A stretch of 64,000 nucleotides of DNA from Symsagittifera roscoffensis (Eukaryota; Xenacoelomorpha; Acoela; Convolutidae), in the NCBI RefSeq assembly GCF_963678635.1, contig NC_087066.1:38139755-38203754 (forward strand), in the 5' to 3' direction. This document shows positions 1 to 9,046 of the stretch, piece after piece. The notes beneath the pieces are model-generated. The model was not told the origin of the DNA. It saw only the letters and a program-made list of their open reading frames with translations, and ran no database searches. The first letter of the stretch is position 1; each line of letters starts with the position of its first letter. The translations under genes and the position numbers were made by a program.

Positions 1-346
1 AGGGTCATGTTCATTTTTCGAAAAAAAAACATAATTTTTTTTTTTTCACATTTTTACCAAAAAATTGTCCGTTTTACACCCAAAACATGTATATGAAAGA
101 AATATAATGCAGATTTATGGCTTAAAACACTCTCTGTTACTTTGCGTAAGACCTGGCTAACCCCACCGGGCACAAAGTATGATGAGAGAGAGGACAGAGA
201 GTGTTTGATAAAAAAGCCAAATAAATATGGTTGGACTACCAACAAGAAAATGTTGGACCCTTCCATATTTATCTTTCTTTTGAAAAGAAAGCAATATCCC
301 GAAAAGGATATTTCAAATGGGGTTCACTACTGAGCAAGTGTATTTA

Positions 347-368
347 TCTCTCTCTCTCTCTCTCTCTC
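347..368. repeat. (TC)n microsatellite
   Basis: An uninterrupted TC dinucleotide run. The surrounding bases 1-618 are AT-rich, with poly-A/T runs, and hold no gene that I can support. Confidence 0.9.
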
Positions 369-618
369 ATTCTTTCTCAAACAACAATTTTAGCGTAAAA
401 TTATTCTCGATTTGTGATTTTTTTTCTAGTTTTTCTCTAAGATTTTGCTGAAAACTTTACGGGGCAAACTTTAATTGATCTATTAAGCAAAATAAAAACT
501 AGGACAAAAAATATACGCACAGTAATGTTAAAACAGCTTAGAAAACAAATCAAACAAAAATGAAAATATAAAACCTTGGAATAATATTTGAAACAAAGGA
601 AAGCTTTTGTTTAAGTTA

Positions 619-1263
619 TTAGAAACCTCGAAACTGTAGTTTTCTCTTTTTTGGCGCATAGCAAGCTGCATTTGGAGGAGTGCCTTGAATGAGATCTGGG
701 GTGACTAGATCAATTGTCTCCGCACTAGATGAAACCCGAGCATCCGAATAGGAAGTTGATTGTTCTGGAGTTGAAACTGCTCCCCTAACAAACGACTCGG
801 GAGACATTGCTGTCGGAATATCCCAGTACGCTTCGCGCTCTGCATAGTCACGAATACATCCCTCCTGATTTTCATACAACGGCATTGACTCGCAGTCATA
901 CGCGAAGAGAATTTTTCTTGGAGACTGCTCGAGCGAGGTTGTGTCGTTTATCTCCGTCTTTTCTAATGCCGGATAGCTCTCGTGAATAGTGCAACTCTCG
1001 TACATTCGTTTTCGATTCTGTCTAAGTAGGTCGATGTGATCAAGGAGGTAGTTCGGTAGCATGATATGACTTTTTGTAGTCCATTCCTCGTTTTGATTCT
1101 CGTTGTTTTTTCGGGGAGCCAAGTCATTGAACGGACTTGCTGTAGACGGAGAGACTCTCTCTTTCTGTTGATGGATGACTGCAATCGACTCTCTCGTGTA
1201 TGTTTGGTAGATAATTGTTCTTTCTCGATCAGAAACTGAGATTATTTGTAAAGGACTAGTCAT
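619..1263 (-). CDS. unknown protein, 214 aa
   Basis: An open frame with no family I recognise. The product is hydrophilic and rich in Ser, Thr and Glu, with no membrane segment, and has a basic C-terminus (motif PKKRKLQ) that resembles a nuclear localisation signal. It lies at the outer edge of the Polinton block and points away from the convergent plus-strand genes. It may be an element gene or a flanking gene. Bases 1264-1905 between it and the next gene show no other coding signal. Confidence 0.5.
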   Translation of the reverse strand: MTSPLQIISVSDRERTIIYQTYTRESIAVIHQQKERVSPSTASPFNDLAPRKNNENQNEEWTTKSHIMLPNYLLDHIDLLRQNRKRMYESCTIHESYPALEKTEINDTTSLEQSPRKILFAYDCESMPLYENQEGCIRDYAEREAYWDIPTAMSPESFVRGAVSTPEQSTSYSDARVSSSAETIDLVTPDLIQGTPPNAACYAPKKRKLQFRGF

Positions 1264-1905
1264 GACTTGAAGAGGTTTAAAGTTTTGTTAAAATGAAATG
1301 ACTGAACTACCGAAATAAAATTGAGAGAATGAAAAGTATGAAAAGTTTATTAATGAGAATGAAATCAGGAAAGGGGTGGCATAGTTCAATTAGGTCAAAG
1401 CTAATAACTTTTTAGGCGAGGCTATCAAATTTTATTCATTCTTTTAAGCATGACGCCTGAGGTCATGTTAGGAATGAATGTGAAAACCCGATTTTTTAGA
1501 TTTATGTGACAGCTTTATTATAGTGGCTACGGGCGAAAGCACTATAAATCAAGTTTTCATGATAGTTTGCCAGACAATCATTGTTATGCTGTTAGAAATT
1601 CATTACCATGATTCATAACAGTCATTAAAATAACCGTCACAATAAATAACACTAGAAGATTTTTAGAGTATAGCCGGGGGAAAAAGTAACTAAATACCCA
1701 TATAAAAAGAGGTTTATCGTTAAAGAAATTATATCCTTGGTGATTAAGTCTTATCAATATGGCTTAGGGCGCTCGTAAACGTTTACTCTAAATTTTTACT
1801 TTGGGAGCGCATGATCTGTCTCGTATACTGTGATCAGTCATTCTTCAACGTTCCACACTAAAAACCAGTTGGTTGTTATTCATTTATAATGTACGCTTCT
1901 CTTGA

Positions 1906-2247
1906 CACGGATTAGACTATTTCGATGATTTTAGGGATATATCTTCGAATGATAAACGTTTAGTTAGAGTCGGTGCAAAAACATTCGCACAGACCGGTAC
2001 TTACATAACTATCAAATTGTACAAAAAAGACGAAGAGGGAACTTTCAAGTATCGACAAGGAATAACTTTGTCAACTGGTGAATTCGAGTCCTTGGTGGAC
2101 AATTATACAAAAATCAAAAGGTTGACGAAAGCAAAAAACTGCGACGTGACTGAAAAACTTAGAAAAAAGCGAAACAAATCTAAAAAATCTTCATGCTCTG
2201 AAAAGGAATGCAAAAGTGAAAACGATGATAACTGTCGGGTTGTGTAA
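1906..2247 (+). pseudogene. PC4/p15-like ssDNA-binding domain protein
   Basis: The frame is open from just after a stop at 1903 to a stop ending at 2247. It encodes strands followed by the motif YRQGITLSTGEFESLV, which matches the C-terminal part of the PC4 (positive cofactor 4, transcriptional coactivator p15) fold. Upstream, a run containing TYITIKLY fits the preceding strands. The tail is Lys/Ser-rich. No ATG precedes the domain in frame; a nearby ATG at 1889 is in another frame. The gene is therefore frameshifted, spliced, or starts at a non-AUG codon. PC4 proteins bind single-stranded DNA and assist transcription or replication. The family call is by eye; the pairing with the next gene is inference. 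Confidence 0.5.
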
Positions 2248-2284
2248 CATTATCAACTCGTTATTCTATTGAAACTTCAAAACA

Positions 2285-2911
2285 ATGGTTGAAGCAATGT
2301 ATGAGCAATCCCCTCATTATTTCAAACAGTTCCGTAAAAATTACAAATTTTTCATCCTGAATCATGAACCCAACTTTTCGGGCTTCGCTTCAAAAGCAAA
2401 TTTTGCAGTATCCTCCCATTCAAATAAATTAAATTTTTGCAACCATTCGATTGACAACGAAAAACATTATCATGTGCTGGTCGAATTTACGAAAGAGTCT
2501 ACCGATTTACTTAACAAGATGACTTCAAAAGCCTTCGTTGTTCCTTGTCTTCTCTCTACATTCAAATATTTAATTTTGGGTTGCTCCAACTATGAATTGT
2601 CTGGCCCTCTGATGGAAAAACTGAAAATAGCTGTGAATTATAACTCCATCAACAACTTAGATGTTAGTGGTGTTCCAGTTCGCAGACGATTGCCTCAAGT
2701 TTGCTTCGGCTCGCAGACTAAATCTGTTCAAACTCAAACTGACCTGATTACTAATGTAACAATTGAACGTTTTACTAATATTTTGAATGGTGAAAACGCT
2801 GCTGAGTTTTCTAAAATAATTGACATAATTTTAAGTGGGTATGGTTGTATGGAAATTGATTCAAACACTTTGTTTGTGAAATTTATCATGGAGAAGAAAT
2901 TCAAGTTTTAA
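2285..2911 (+). CDS. unknown 208-aa protein with HUH-like motif
   Basis: It starts 38 bases after the PC4-like frame on the same strand. Residues 20-26 read YKFFILN, similar to motif 1 of rolling-circle replication proteins. Residues 61-68 read HYHVLVEF, which fits the HUH metal-binding motif 2. A tyrosine-containing stretch follows at 92-103, but I see no clear YxxxK motif 3, so a nickase role is only a hypothesis. The C-terminal half is unrecognised, and no helicase domain follows. It could be a degenerate Rep/NS1-type N-terminal domain or an unrelated Polinton protein. Confidence 0.5.
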   Translation: MVEAMYEQSPHYFKQFRKNYKFFILNHEPNFSGFASKANFAVSSHSNKLNFCNHSIDNEKHYHVLVEFTKESTDLLNKMTSKAFVVPCLLSTFKYLILGCSNYELSGPLMEKLKIAVNYNSINNLDVSGVPVRRRLPQVCFGSQTKSVQTQTDLITNVTIERFTNILNGENAAEFSKIIDIILSGYGCMEIDSNTLFVKFIMEKKFKF

Positions 2912-2969
2912 ATATTGGTTTTCTTTCGCTCTTGTATATCAAAAAAAAAATGTTACTACACAAGCGGGA

Positions 2970-3003
2970 GGCGTTCCCGAGGAGCGTAGCGACGAGCAAC
3001 GCC
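2970..3003. other. GC-rich hairpin between convergent arms
   Basis: Arms GGCGTT (2970-2975) and AACGCC (2998-3003) enclose a GC-rich loop in otherwise AT-rich DNA. It lies between the plus-strand gene ending at 2911 and the minus-strand protease gene ending at 3188. It could serve transcription termination or replication; neither is shown. The rest of 2912-3187 is poly-A rich. Confidence 0.4.
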
Positions 3004-3187
3004 GGGTTAGCTATTGCCCCTTAAACCAAACGGCCATGCCTTAATATTTCGAAGGACTTGATATGAAATTTTTCGCTGTTCACATAAACTTGCAGAAAAA
3101 AAACTTTGTTGTTAATAAGAATGAATTGAAAAAAAAAAAAAAAAAAAAACGAATTTATAAATTTTACAAAAACATCAATAAATTAAT

Positions 3188-3625
3188 TTAGAATAACATA
3201 TGTTTGGCAAATCTTATCAAATCATGATCATTAAGTTTGAAACCTATTGGAAATTTGTTTGTAATTATAACATGAGCAACATAAATACAATAAAGTCCGC
3301 ATAACACTGAATCAGCTGATTGTATTGGTTTTTTCAACAGTAGTTGATTTCCCTCGTGAATTGTACGTCGCATATTCTTGTACACGAGGGGATAATCACA
3401 TAATCGTTTACCTAGAGGATGTGCGAAGAATATCTGTCCTCCAGCTTGAGCAAAAAGCAACCAGTGGGTTCCAGGTTGATCCGATGGTGAGGCATTCATA
3501 ATCATGAACGTATTATCGTTTTTCAGTACTGAAGAGCATGGCAAATCTGCCGGAAAAACACCTCTAAAGCGATGTTTCAAATGTTTACAACGGTTAATAA
3601 TTTCTACTAGTTGAAGATTATCCAT
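3188..3625 (-). CDS. adenain-like maturation cysteine protease
   Basis: At 145 aa it is short for the Polinton/adenovirus protease family (about 200 aa). Residues GTHWLLFA hold the catalytic His, QSADSVLCGLYC holds the oxyanion Gln and the nucleophile Cys, and the spacing is right for a Ulp1-like fold. Its role in the family is cleavage of capsid precursors during virion maturation. The segment that usually reads FFDS(L/F)G here reads FFAHPLG, so the usual acidic triad residue is not in its place. The gene lies 7 bases after the capsid gene on the same strand. Confidence 0.8.
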   Translation of the reverse strand: MDNLQLVEIINRCKHLKHRFRGVFPADLPCSSVLKNDNTFMIMNASPSDQPGTHWLLFAQAGGQIFFAHPLGKRLCDYPLVYKNMRRTIHEGNQLLLKKPIQSADSVLCGLYCIYVAHVIITNKFPIGFKLNDHDLIRFAKHMLF

Positions 3626-3632
3626 GTCTATC

Positions 3633-4949
3633 TTAGGTCATAAGAGTGTTTTTGGTAATTTTTCTATCTGAACGCACATAAACTGTTGATGCACGCTCTC
3701 CCATAAACAATAACTCGACGTTATTACCGAGACCTGCGTCAAACTTGAGTTCGAGCGAAATAGTGCAATTGGTCAATTCAGGATAAATAAAATCCTGTGA
3801 AGCCTCCTGAGTAGACGTGAGATCAAAAGCCATACTATAATGATTATCATAATTAGCGAGACTGATTCCATGACTAGTGTTTAAAACAAAATCAAGAGCC
3901 TCAAGCGTATTGTAATAAATTCTTTTATTGTCTGATGTTGAGATGGGAGTTCCGGCAATGGGTAGACCGTTTCTGTACACAATGATCTCATTCAACCCAA
4001 ATTTCTGGTAATGAAAAGGGTTTGTTCTATTAGTACCCAAATATGCTTCGTTTATGCTCATTGCTACTATCATTCTTCGAACAGGTTCTTTTGCAAAAAC
4101 ATCCTCTTGTCGCCAGCTTTGTACTCCTGCAGTTGCGAGAAACGTTTTTGGTACTACTTCGATGTAATTGTAAATTGCCGGGTTCTTCAACAAAGTTTTT
4201 TCTATTGATGAGAGAACATAGTCAGTCACAGTCATCTTTCTGACATAGAGGTTAGCTTCGATTATTTGGACCTTGTAGTGTTTAGCTGCATCTTCAGATA
4301 TGACAACAAAATCATTAGGAGAACGTCTAAGAGACAATCTTATTGTCACACCGCTAAGTAGATGCTTGTCACACGACAAAAAGTCGCAAGCAATTTTACC
4401 AAATAGCTTCAGCTCTCTCGAGGCCGCAACGAGACCTTTACGCTCCGTAACATCATCAGCTCTCCTTCCAGCACCGTCAATGGCTGATGGATTTTCTTCA
4501 TAATAATAACCTTGACAAGCCAACCATGTTTTCTTGGCATCATTACCGTATGAAAACTCGGTCTCAATAAAGCTTTTATGGGCAAAATTAGCATTGGTAG
4601 TTGATATTTTTTCACCATTCAGAGACAGTGTACACTCAGAAAATAATGAAGATAAAGGATTGTTAACAAAATACGGCGTATCTCTGTTTGCCGCCTCTGT
4701 AGCATGCGTTCGAAGCACGTTTCCATTGCTTCGAACAATTCGTGCAACTATTTCCAAACGAGTACGTTGAAGATCGATGAAATTATTTCTGTCGCCGAGT
4801 ACTTCAAACTCGAGCATAGGACCATCAGGAGAGTAGGAAGGTCCAATTTTTTGGGTGAATGCATTTTCAAAAGTGACAAGTAAAGGCGGTTTCTCAAATA
4901 AGTCCAAGGAGCTGTGAGTTGCTTCACTCGGGATTAAATTAGAAATCAT
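3633..4949 (-). CDS. major capsid protein (double jelly-roll)
   Basis: 438 aa, a normal length for Polinton major capsid proteins of the F54H12.2-like group. Recognisable stretches include an N-terminal segment with GPSYSPDGPMLEF, a mid-region NPLSSLFSECTLSLNG, and a C-terminal YPELTNCTISLELKF. It forms the trimeric hexon-like capsomer. The frame is fully open. The start overlaps the end of the upstream pVI/pX-like gene by 11 bases, and the protease gene follows, so these are one late gene cluster. Confidence 0.85.
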   Translation of the reverse strand: MISNLIPSEATHSSLDLFEKPPLLVTFENAFTQKIGPSYSPDGPMLEFEVLGDRNNFIDLQRTRLEIVARIVRSNGNVLRTHATEAANRDTPYFVNNPLSSLFSECTLSLNGEKISTTNANFAHKSFIETEFSYGNDAKKTWLACQGYYYEENPSAIDGAGRRADDVTERKGLVAASRELKLFGKIACDFLSCDKHLLSGVTIRLSLRRSPNDFVVISEDAAKHYKVQIIEANLYVRKMTVTDYVLSSIEKTLLKNPAIYNYIEVVPKTFLATAGVQSWRQEDVFAKEPVRRMIVAMSINEAYLGTNRTNPFHYQKFGLNEIIVYRNGLPIAGTPISTSDNKRIYYNTLEALDFVLNTSHGISLANYDNHYSMAFDLTSTQEASQDFIYPELTNCTISLELKFDAGLGNNVELLFMGERASTVYVRSDRKITKNTLMT

Positions 4950-5355
4950 TTTTAACCCTTGTAAAGAAATCGGAGCGACTTCTCTGTGCAGTTCGTTTTC
5001 TGGTAATGACGCGTCTCGTTTTTCGTTTAAACGCCGTCGTTCTTTTCGGATGAATTTTCCGAGATCTACTTCCTCCTCCTACTTGCTTTTTGATTGTTTT
5101 TCTAACGGTGCTTTTGAGTGCCTGCTTAGGACTTTTTCTTTTTGTTGCAACTTCTATCAGTTCTGGAGCTGCCTGAAGAAGTAGTTCTTTTCCGATTTTT
5201 TTAGCCGCGGGTATCACAAATTTTCGAGCCAGTGGAAGTGCGACTCTTCCTATTCCCAAGGCTAATGCACCGAAGCCACTGCCTCGTTGTCTATAATGCC
5301 CCGAGAAATGTGGTAGGTTTGCTTGGTTGTGGTAATATGAATCCATTTTGATCAA
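4939..5355 (-). CDS. pVI/pX-like basic core or minor capsid protein
   Basis: 138 aa (135 if the second Met at 5346 is used, which better fits the family start MDSYYHNQ). The N-terminal half has a Gly-rich RQRGSGFGALA stretch and an amphipathic or hydrophobic segment around residues 30-60. The C-terminal half is extremely Arg/Lys rich. This architecture is typical of the Polinton/adintovirus protein placed beside penton and capsid, with a membrane-active or DNA-condensing role inside the virion. It overlaps the penton gene by 4 bases. Confidence 0.7.
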   Translation of the reverse strand: MIKMDSYYHNQANLPHFSGHYRQRGSGFGALALGIGRVALPLARKFVIPAAKKIGKELLLQAAPELIEVATKRKSPKQALKSTVRKTIKKQVGGGSRSRKIHPKRTTAFKRKTRRVITRKRTAQRSRSDFFTRVKNDF

Positions 5356-6245
5356 TTGCTAAACTTTTGAAATTTCAAAGTCAGAACAACTTTTCCCCCT
5401 CCAGCGAAAGGAACAAGTCCTCCAGTTTCTGTGCGCAAGTTCACAGAAATATTGGAAATATTATTGACCAAAAGTTTTTTAAAATCCAAATTACTAAACA
5501 CTTTACGATGATTCGGTTCAATTGTACATGCGTAACCGTTTTTCACTCGACGATTTGTATCAATGACTTGTAAAAGGGGAGCTTTTGTGTCTCCGACTAT
5601 TTGATAATGAATTATGTCCAGATAAATAAACATCAGCTGAGTACCAGCGCATACATCAACGGGATAGTCAGCAATAAGATCTTGGGTAGAGAATGTGCTA
5701 TGTTTCGTGCTTCCTTGTTTGTAACCTATATGATAACCAGTTCCATCTCTGACGCCTTTGAATCCAAGTAGGCTAGGAATTTGCGGGCTTGAAAAAGTTA
5801 TACCTTCCCAATAATGCAGCCATAAGGAAAGATGTTTGGTTATTGGATCTATTACGTAATCCAATTTCTCTAATTCTGTCTTTCGACGAATCTCGTCCAG
5901 TATTTGATCAATGCTCGTATATTCTCCTTTTGTTATTTTTGCTGTTTCTCCAAAGTAAAGTCTGGAGATCTTGTCTTTCTCAACTTTCATGCTTGCTATA
6001 ACCCGATCTTTTTTGTAGTACACAATGTTGTTGTCAGTTACGTTGTTTATCTGAGTAGGGAAGGTAATTTCTGTAACTGCTACTCTCCATTCACCTTGCA
6101 AATTTATTTCTTCACTCAGGAGATTTTTGAAGTTGGCCAGAGTGTTATCTTTAAAAACGTTCATTGATGCAGATGAAACTAGGGTAATTGTGAAGGAAGG
6201 GGGAACATTATGGGTGAAAAGGCTGTTGGAAGTGCCCTCAGTCAT
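5352..6245 (-). CDS. penton / minor capsid protein (single jelly-roll)
   Basis: 297 aa. The N-terminal region has the typical pattern of the Polinton penton: a Phe-rich start, then a segment about the protein giving the 'correct' strand pairs, e.g. LQGEWRVAVTEITFP at about residues 50-65. A Gly-rich C-terminus follows. It would occupy the five-fold vertices with the major capsid protein. Its start overlaps the integrase stop by 8 bases. Assignment rests on sequence pattern plus gene order (integrase, penton, pVI-like, capsid, protease). Confidence 0.75.
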   Translation of the reverse strand: MTEGTSNSLFTHNVPPSFTITLVSSASMNVFKDNTLANFKNLLSEEINLQGEWRVAVTEITFPTQINNVTDNNIVYYKKDRVIASMKVEKDKISRLYFGETAKITKGEYTSIDQILDEIRRKTELEKLDYVIDPITKHLSLWLHYWEGITFSSPQIPSLLGFKGVRDGTGYHIGYKQGSTKHSTFSTQDLIADYPVDVCAGTQLMFIYLDIIHYQIVGDTKAPLLQVIDTNRRVKNGYACTIEPNHRKVFSNLDFKKLLVNNISNISVNLRTETGGLVPFAGGGKVVLTLKFQKFSN

Positions 6246-7458
6246 GATTGTCCTTCTCCAGAACGCGAATTAGTTCAGACTCGTAAAATTTTCCCTCAAT
6301 CGGTTCTCTGTTAGAATCAATCAAATTGTATGTTGGGGGATTTCGTGTTGGTATGTCAAAAACTTCAAACACTTCATCGGTGAACGATTGTTTGTAACCC
6401 TTGCGAAAACGTATGTCTACTTTGGCAAGTCTAACATAATCACCAACATAAAGCTTTGGACGTCGAACTAACTTCAAAGACTGTTCTGCTCTTAATGAAA
6501 TCAGGCGAGGAACATCTTTTTTAGTTACTTTATTTGGTGCAAGATTTGTGACACGATTTGTTCTCGAATTAATTGCATTGACAAAATCTTGCAATTTGTC
6601 AATGTATGAGTAAGTCCATTTATCCTCCAAGTACTTATAAATAAGATTTTTCAAGGAACGGATATTTCTCTCAGCGAATGCGGACTTTTTCTCGCTCTCT
6701 GTGCTATATGTGTTTATGCCTTTCTTTTTACATAATGCTTCGAAGGACCCTTTAAACTCTGTGCCCTTGTCCACCCATACTTTTTCCGGTTGTTTTGTCG
6801 TTATCATTAGTTTGAACGCTTCTGCTGTTGTAGTAGCATACTTTGATTTCAAGGGTTGCACTCTGACATAGCGGGACATGCAGTCAACTGCAACAAGCAG
6901 ATACTTAACATCATGGTTGTACTGGGCAAGTTTATCTACAAAGGCCAGATCTAATGACCAGATTTCGTCGATATCGTAAACTATGACCTTGAGTCGCGGC
7001 GTTTTTCGGATCACAGTTCGATATTTCGTGTAAGCAGGTTCAGTATGAAGGAAATTCTTAACTTTCTTTCGCGACAAATTGCTTGCTTTTATCAAGTTGT
7101 TCACACTACCAAATAACGCGGGACCTTTGTCACTGTATTTAGTTTTCAACAATTTTTCTTCAATCTTGGTAATTTTCCCATTGTTTTGTTTGCGCCTTTG
7201 TCTTTTCTGACGTTGGAGAATCTGAATCGTTATGGGGCGTTCCGTATGAGTCAGAGCCTTCTTCTGGCTCTTTTTCACGTTTTTGGTTTCGGGTTTTTCT
7301 ATTACCGCTGAGACTTTTTCGTTTGTGCTTTTTACTTCTCTTAAGGTTTGCACTACTTTTTTCCTGCCAAGTGGGCGATGTTGAGCGGGTTCTTGAGGGT
7401 CCGGGTTCTCGTTTCTCTTGAGCGTTAAAAGACGCTGACTGAACCGCGTGTTTGGCAT
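6238..7458 (-). CDS. retroviral-like DDE integrase (c-integrase)
   Basis: 406 aa. The catalytic core runs from about residue 160, with the first Asp in WSLDLAF, the second in VWVDKGTEF and the Glu in SAFAERNI. A C-terminal SH3/chromo-like module begins near YVGDYVRLAK and ends at FYESELIRVL. This enzyme joins the element ends to host DNA. The first ~100 codons are basic, low-complexity, and overlap the preceding gene in another frame. The chosen start at 7458 is the first ATG, but an internal start nearer the core is possible. No lesion is seen. Confidence 0.85.
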   Translation of the reverse strand: MPNTRFSQRLLTLKRNENPDPQEPAQHRPLGRKKVVQTLREVKSTNEKVSAVIEKPETKNVKKSQKKALTHTERPITIQILQRQKRQRRKQNNGKITKIEEKLLKTKYSDKGPALFGSVNNLIKASNLSRKKVKNFLHTEPAYTKYRTVIRKTPRLKVIVYDIDEIWSLDLAFVDKLAQYNHDVKYLLVAVDCMSRYVRVQPLKSKYATTTAEAFKLMITTKQPEKVWVDKGTEFKGSFEALCKKKGINTYSTESEKKSAFAERNIRSLKNLIYKYLEDKWTYSYIDKLQDFVNAINSRTNRVTNLAPNKVTKKDVPRLISLRAEQSLKLVRRPKLYVGDYVRLAKVDIRFRKGYKQSFTDEVFEVFDIPTRNPPTYNLIDSNREPIEGKFYESELIRVLEKDNHD

Positions 7459-8044
7459 TTCGATTTATTACCAGGTTTTCATTCAAGTTGAGAGCAGTTA
7501 AAATGTTAATGAACGCCGGATTGTGTAATTTTTTCGTTGGTTGTTGTATGTCGTATAAAAAAATTGTAGCTTTAAGTCCTGTTGGTACTTTATCTACATA
7601 TATCACCTCATTGTCACGGTTTATGGTTACTCTTTCTGAATTTTCTATCTTTTCAAGTACGGTTTTTGCTCTAACAAATTTTTTGTCTTCTAAAACTTGT
7701 AACTGTCCTAAAATGCTTTCGGTCTGTCTATTGTGTTTCTCTTCTAGTATTTCGTCTTTAATACGTTCGACCGGTACTTCTTCATCGTCCGTTAACAGTT
7801 TAAGCTGTTCTTGTTGGGGCTCAACATTATCCGTAAATGTTTCCTTCGTTGCAGTAGTCTTACTAGTTTGTGGAGGTAATTGGGGTCTAAGCCGGTTAAG
7901 ATAGGACAGTTGAGCAATTTTATGTTTAATATTATTATCATGAAGAACACGTGCAGCATGTGGCTGCTCTTTAACATATAAGTGTTTCGGAATTAGAATG
8001 AATTCTTCAGCAGTCATCATTAAGTTGTGAGGTACTTGTAACAA
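7160..8044 (-). CDS. unknown 294-aa Polinton protein upstream of integrase
   Basis: I do not recognise a family. The N-terminal half is mixed and the middle is acidic with predicted helices. The C-terminal 90 residues are highly charged and low-complexity. The last 299 bases overlap the integrase 5' end in a different frame (a +1 shift relative to this frame), so that part is dual-coding if both products are made. A frameshift fusion to integrase is possible but I see no clear slippery site. Confidence 0.55.
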   Translation of the reverse strand: MLQVPHNLMMTAEEFILIPKHLYVKEQPHAARVLHDNNIKHKIAQLSYLNRLRPQLPPQTSKTTATKETFTDNVEPQQEQLKLLTDDEEVPVERIKDEILEEKHNRQTESILGQLQVLEDKKFVRAKTVLEKIENSERVTINRDNEVIYVDKVPTGLKATIFLYDIQQPTKKLHNPAFINILTALNLNENLVINRNAKHAVQSASFNAQEKREPGPSRTRSTSPTWQEKSSANLKRSKKHKRKSLSGNRKTRNQKREKEPEEGSDSYGTPHNDSDSPTSEKTKAQTKQWENYQD

Positions 8045-8325
8045 AAATAAAGTATTTGTCGAACTAAATGGAAGCCTTCTTTACTTAAAATAATCGCACG
8101 TTTTTTGACAGCACTGGTTTTTGGAGTTATTAAATATTTGTATGCTGTCTCGAATCGTTCGATGTTTGCGATTTTAACGGGTACGTTTCCATTGACTACA
8201 TTGAGCAAACATTCACAAATAAGTGTTATGATCTCACGATTTGAAGTTTTTCTAATTAATCTTCTTAGCTGGACAGGTTTCAGTTGTACCATATGCCGCA
8301 GAATAGATAAGTTTTTCTTTTTCAT
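8020..8325 (-). CDS. small conserved Polinton protein (CEC-GNVP type)
   Basis: 101 aa, basic. It carries the pattern ICECLLNVVNGNVPVK after an N-terminal LRRLIRKTSNREII helix. I recognise this pattern from small uncharacterised proteins encoded in many invertebrate Polintons (long helix, CEC-x-LN, GNVP, basic, then a hydrophobic end). Its function is unknown. It overlaps the ATPase gene by 74 bases upstream and the 294-aa gene by 25 bases downstream. Confidence 0.55.
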   Translation of the reverse strand: MKKKNLSILRHMVQLKPVQLRRLIRKTSNREIITLICECLLNVVNGNVPVKIANIERFETAYKYLITPKTSAVKKRAIILSKEGFHLVRQILYFCYKYLTT

Positions 8326-9046
8326 TTGTGATTGGAGTAGTTTCTGCTTCAGATAAGGGTAAATAAAAAACTGTTGGCCCAGGTGGTGTGATATTTGAAC
8401 AATATCTCAAACAATCTGATGTACGGGGGTCCAAGTCGATTAGAAGATGTCCAAAAGAGTCTCTGGTAGCTAATTCGTAACAGTTTCTCAAAAATTTTGA
8501 TACATTCAATTGTCTTCCTAATAGATCTAGTTGCTGAACGTCGCGAGGCGATTTGAACAGAATGATGTGTGAAGTGTTCAAATCAATCGTACGCGACCAT
8601 CGACTTTGTTGAAACAAGTTATGCTTAACATATATTACATCTATCCCTCTATGTCTACCCGTTGTCGCTAACCTAACAAATTCCTTGTCATTATAGATGT
8701 CTTCACATGAATCATCGAAAACTAGAAGAACATTTTCTAATTTTCTCAGAGATTCGAATCCGTCGAATTTCATGAACTCCACATTCACTTCGCGAGAAGA
8801 CACTTTTTCTGAGAATGCAGGTTGCATCTCTTTGTAAAGATATAGAACGGTTCCAAAGTTAGGGTAAAAAGTATTTCCCATCAGAAGTTTCAAAATTAAC
8901 TCAGTTTTCCCGGATCCTGAAGGTCCCACTATCGCCATAAAAATTCTTGTCGAAGTATCAATCACTTTATTCATATTCTTGGGTTTGGTAGTACGTAACC
9001 AACCAAGCCTGATAAAATCGAGAACCAAACTGACGTTTCTTCGCAA
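8252..9046 (-). CDS. FtsK/HerA-type packaging ATPase
   Basis: 264 aa, a typical length for the A32-like packaging ATPases. Walker A is GPSGSGKTEL (about residues 39-48) and Walker B is NVLLVFDDSCED (about residues 104-115). A conserved TTGRHRG segment and a Gln/Asn-rich sensor region follow. The enzyme pumps the element genome into preformed capsids. Its 5' end overlaps the small membrane-protein gene by 76 bases. Confidence 0.85.
   Translation of the reverse strand: MRRNVSLVLDFIRLGWLRTTKPKNMNKVIDTSTRIFMAIVGPSGSGKTELILKLLMGNTFYPNFGTVLYLYKEMQPAFSEKVSSREVNVEFMKFDGFESLRKLENVLLVFDDSCEDIYNDKEFVRLATTGRHRGIDVIYVKHNLFQQSRWSRTIDLNTSHIILFKSPRDVQQLDLLGRQLNVSKFLRNCYELATRDSFGHLLIDLDPRTSDCLRYCSNITPPGPTVFYLPLSEAETTPITNEKEKLIYSAAYGTTETCPAKKIN

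Noticed and set aside
1-600. Left terminal repeat of the Polinton
   Set aside because: No inverted match to 11279-11500 could be found by eye.
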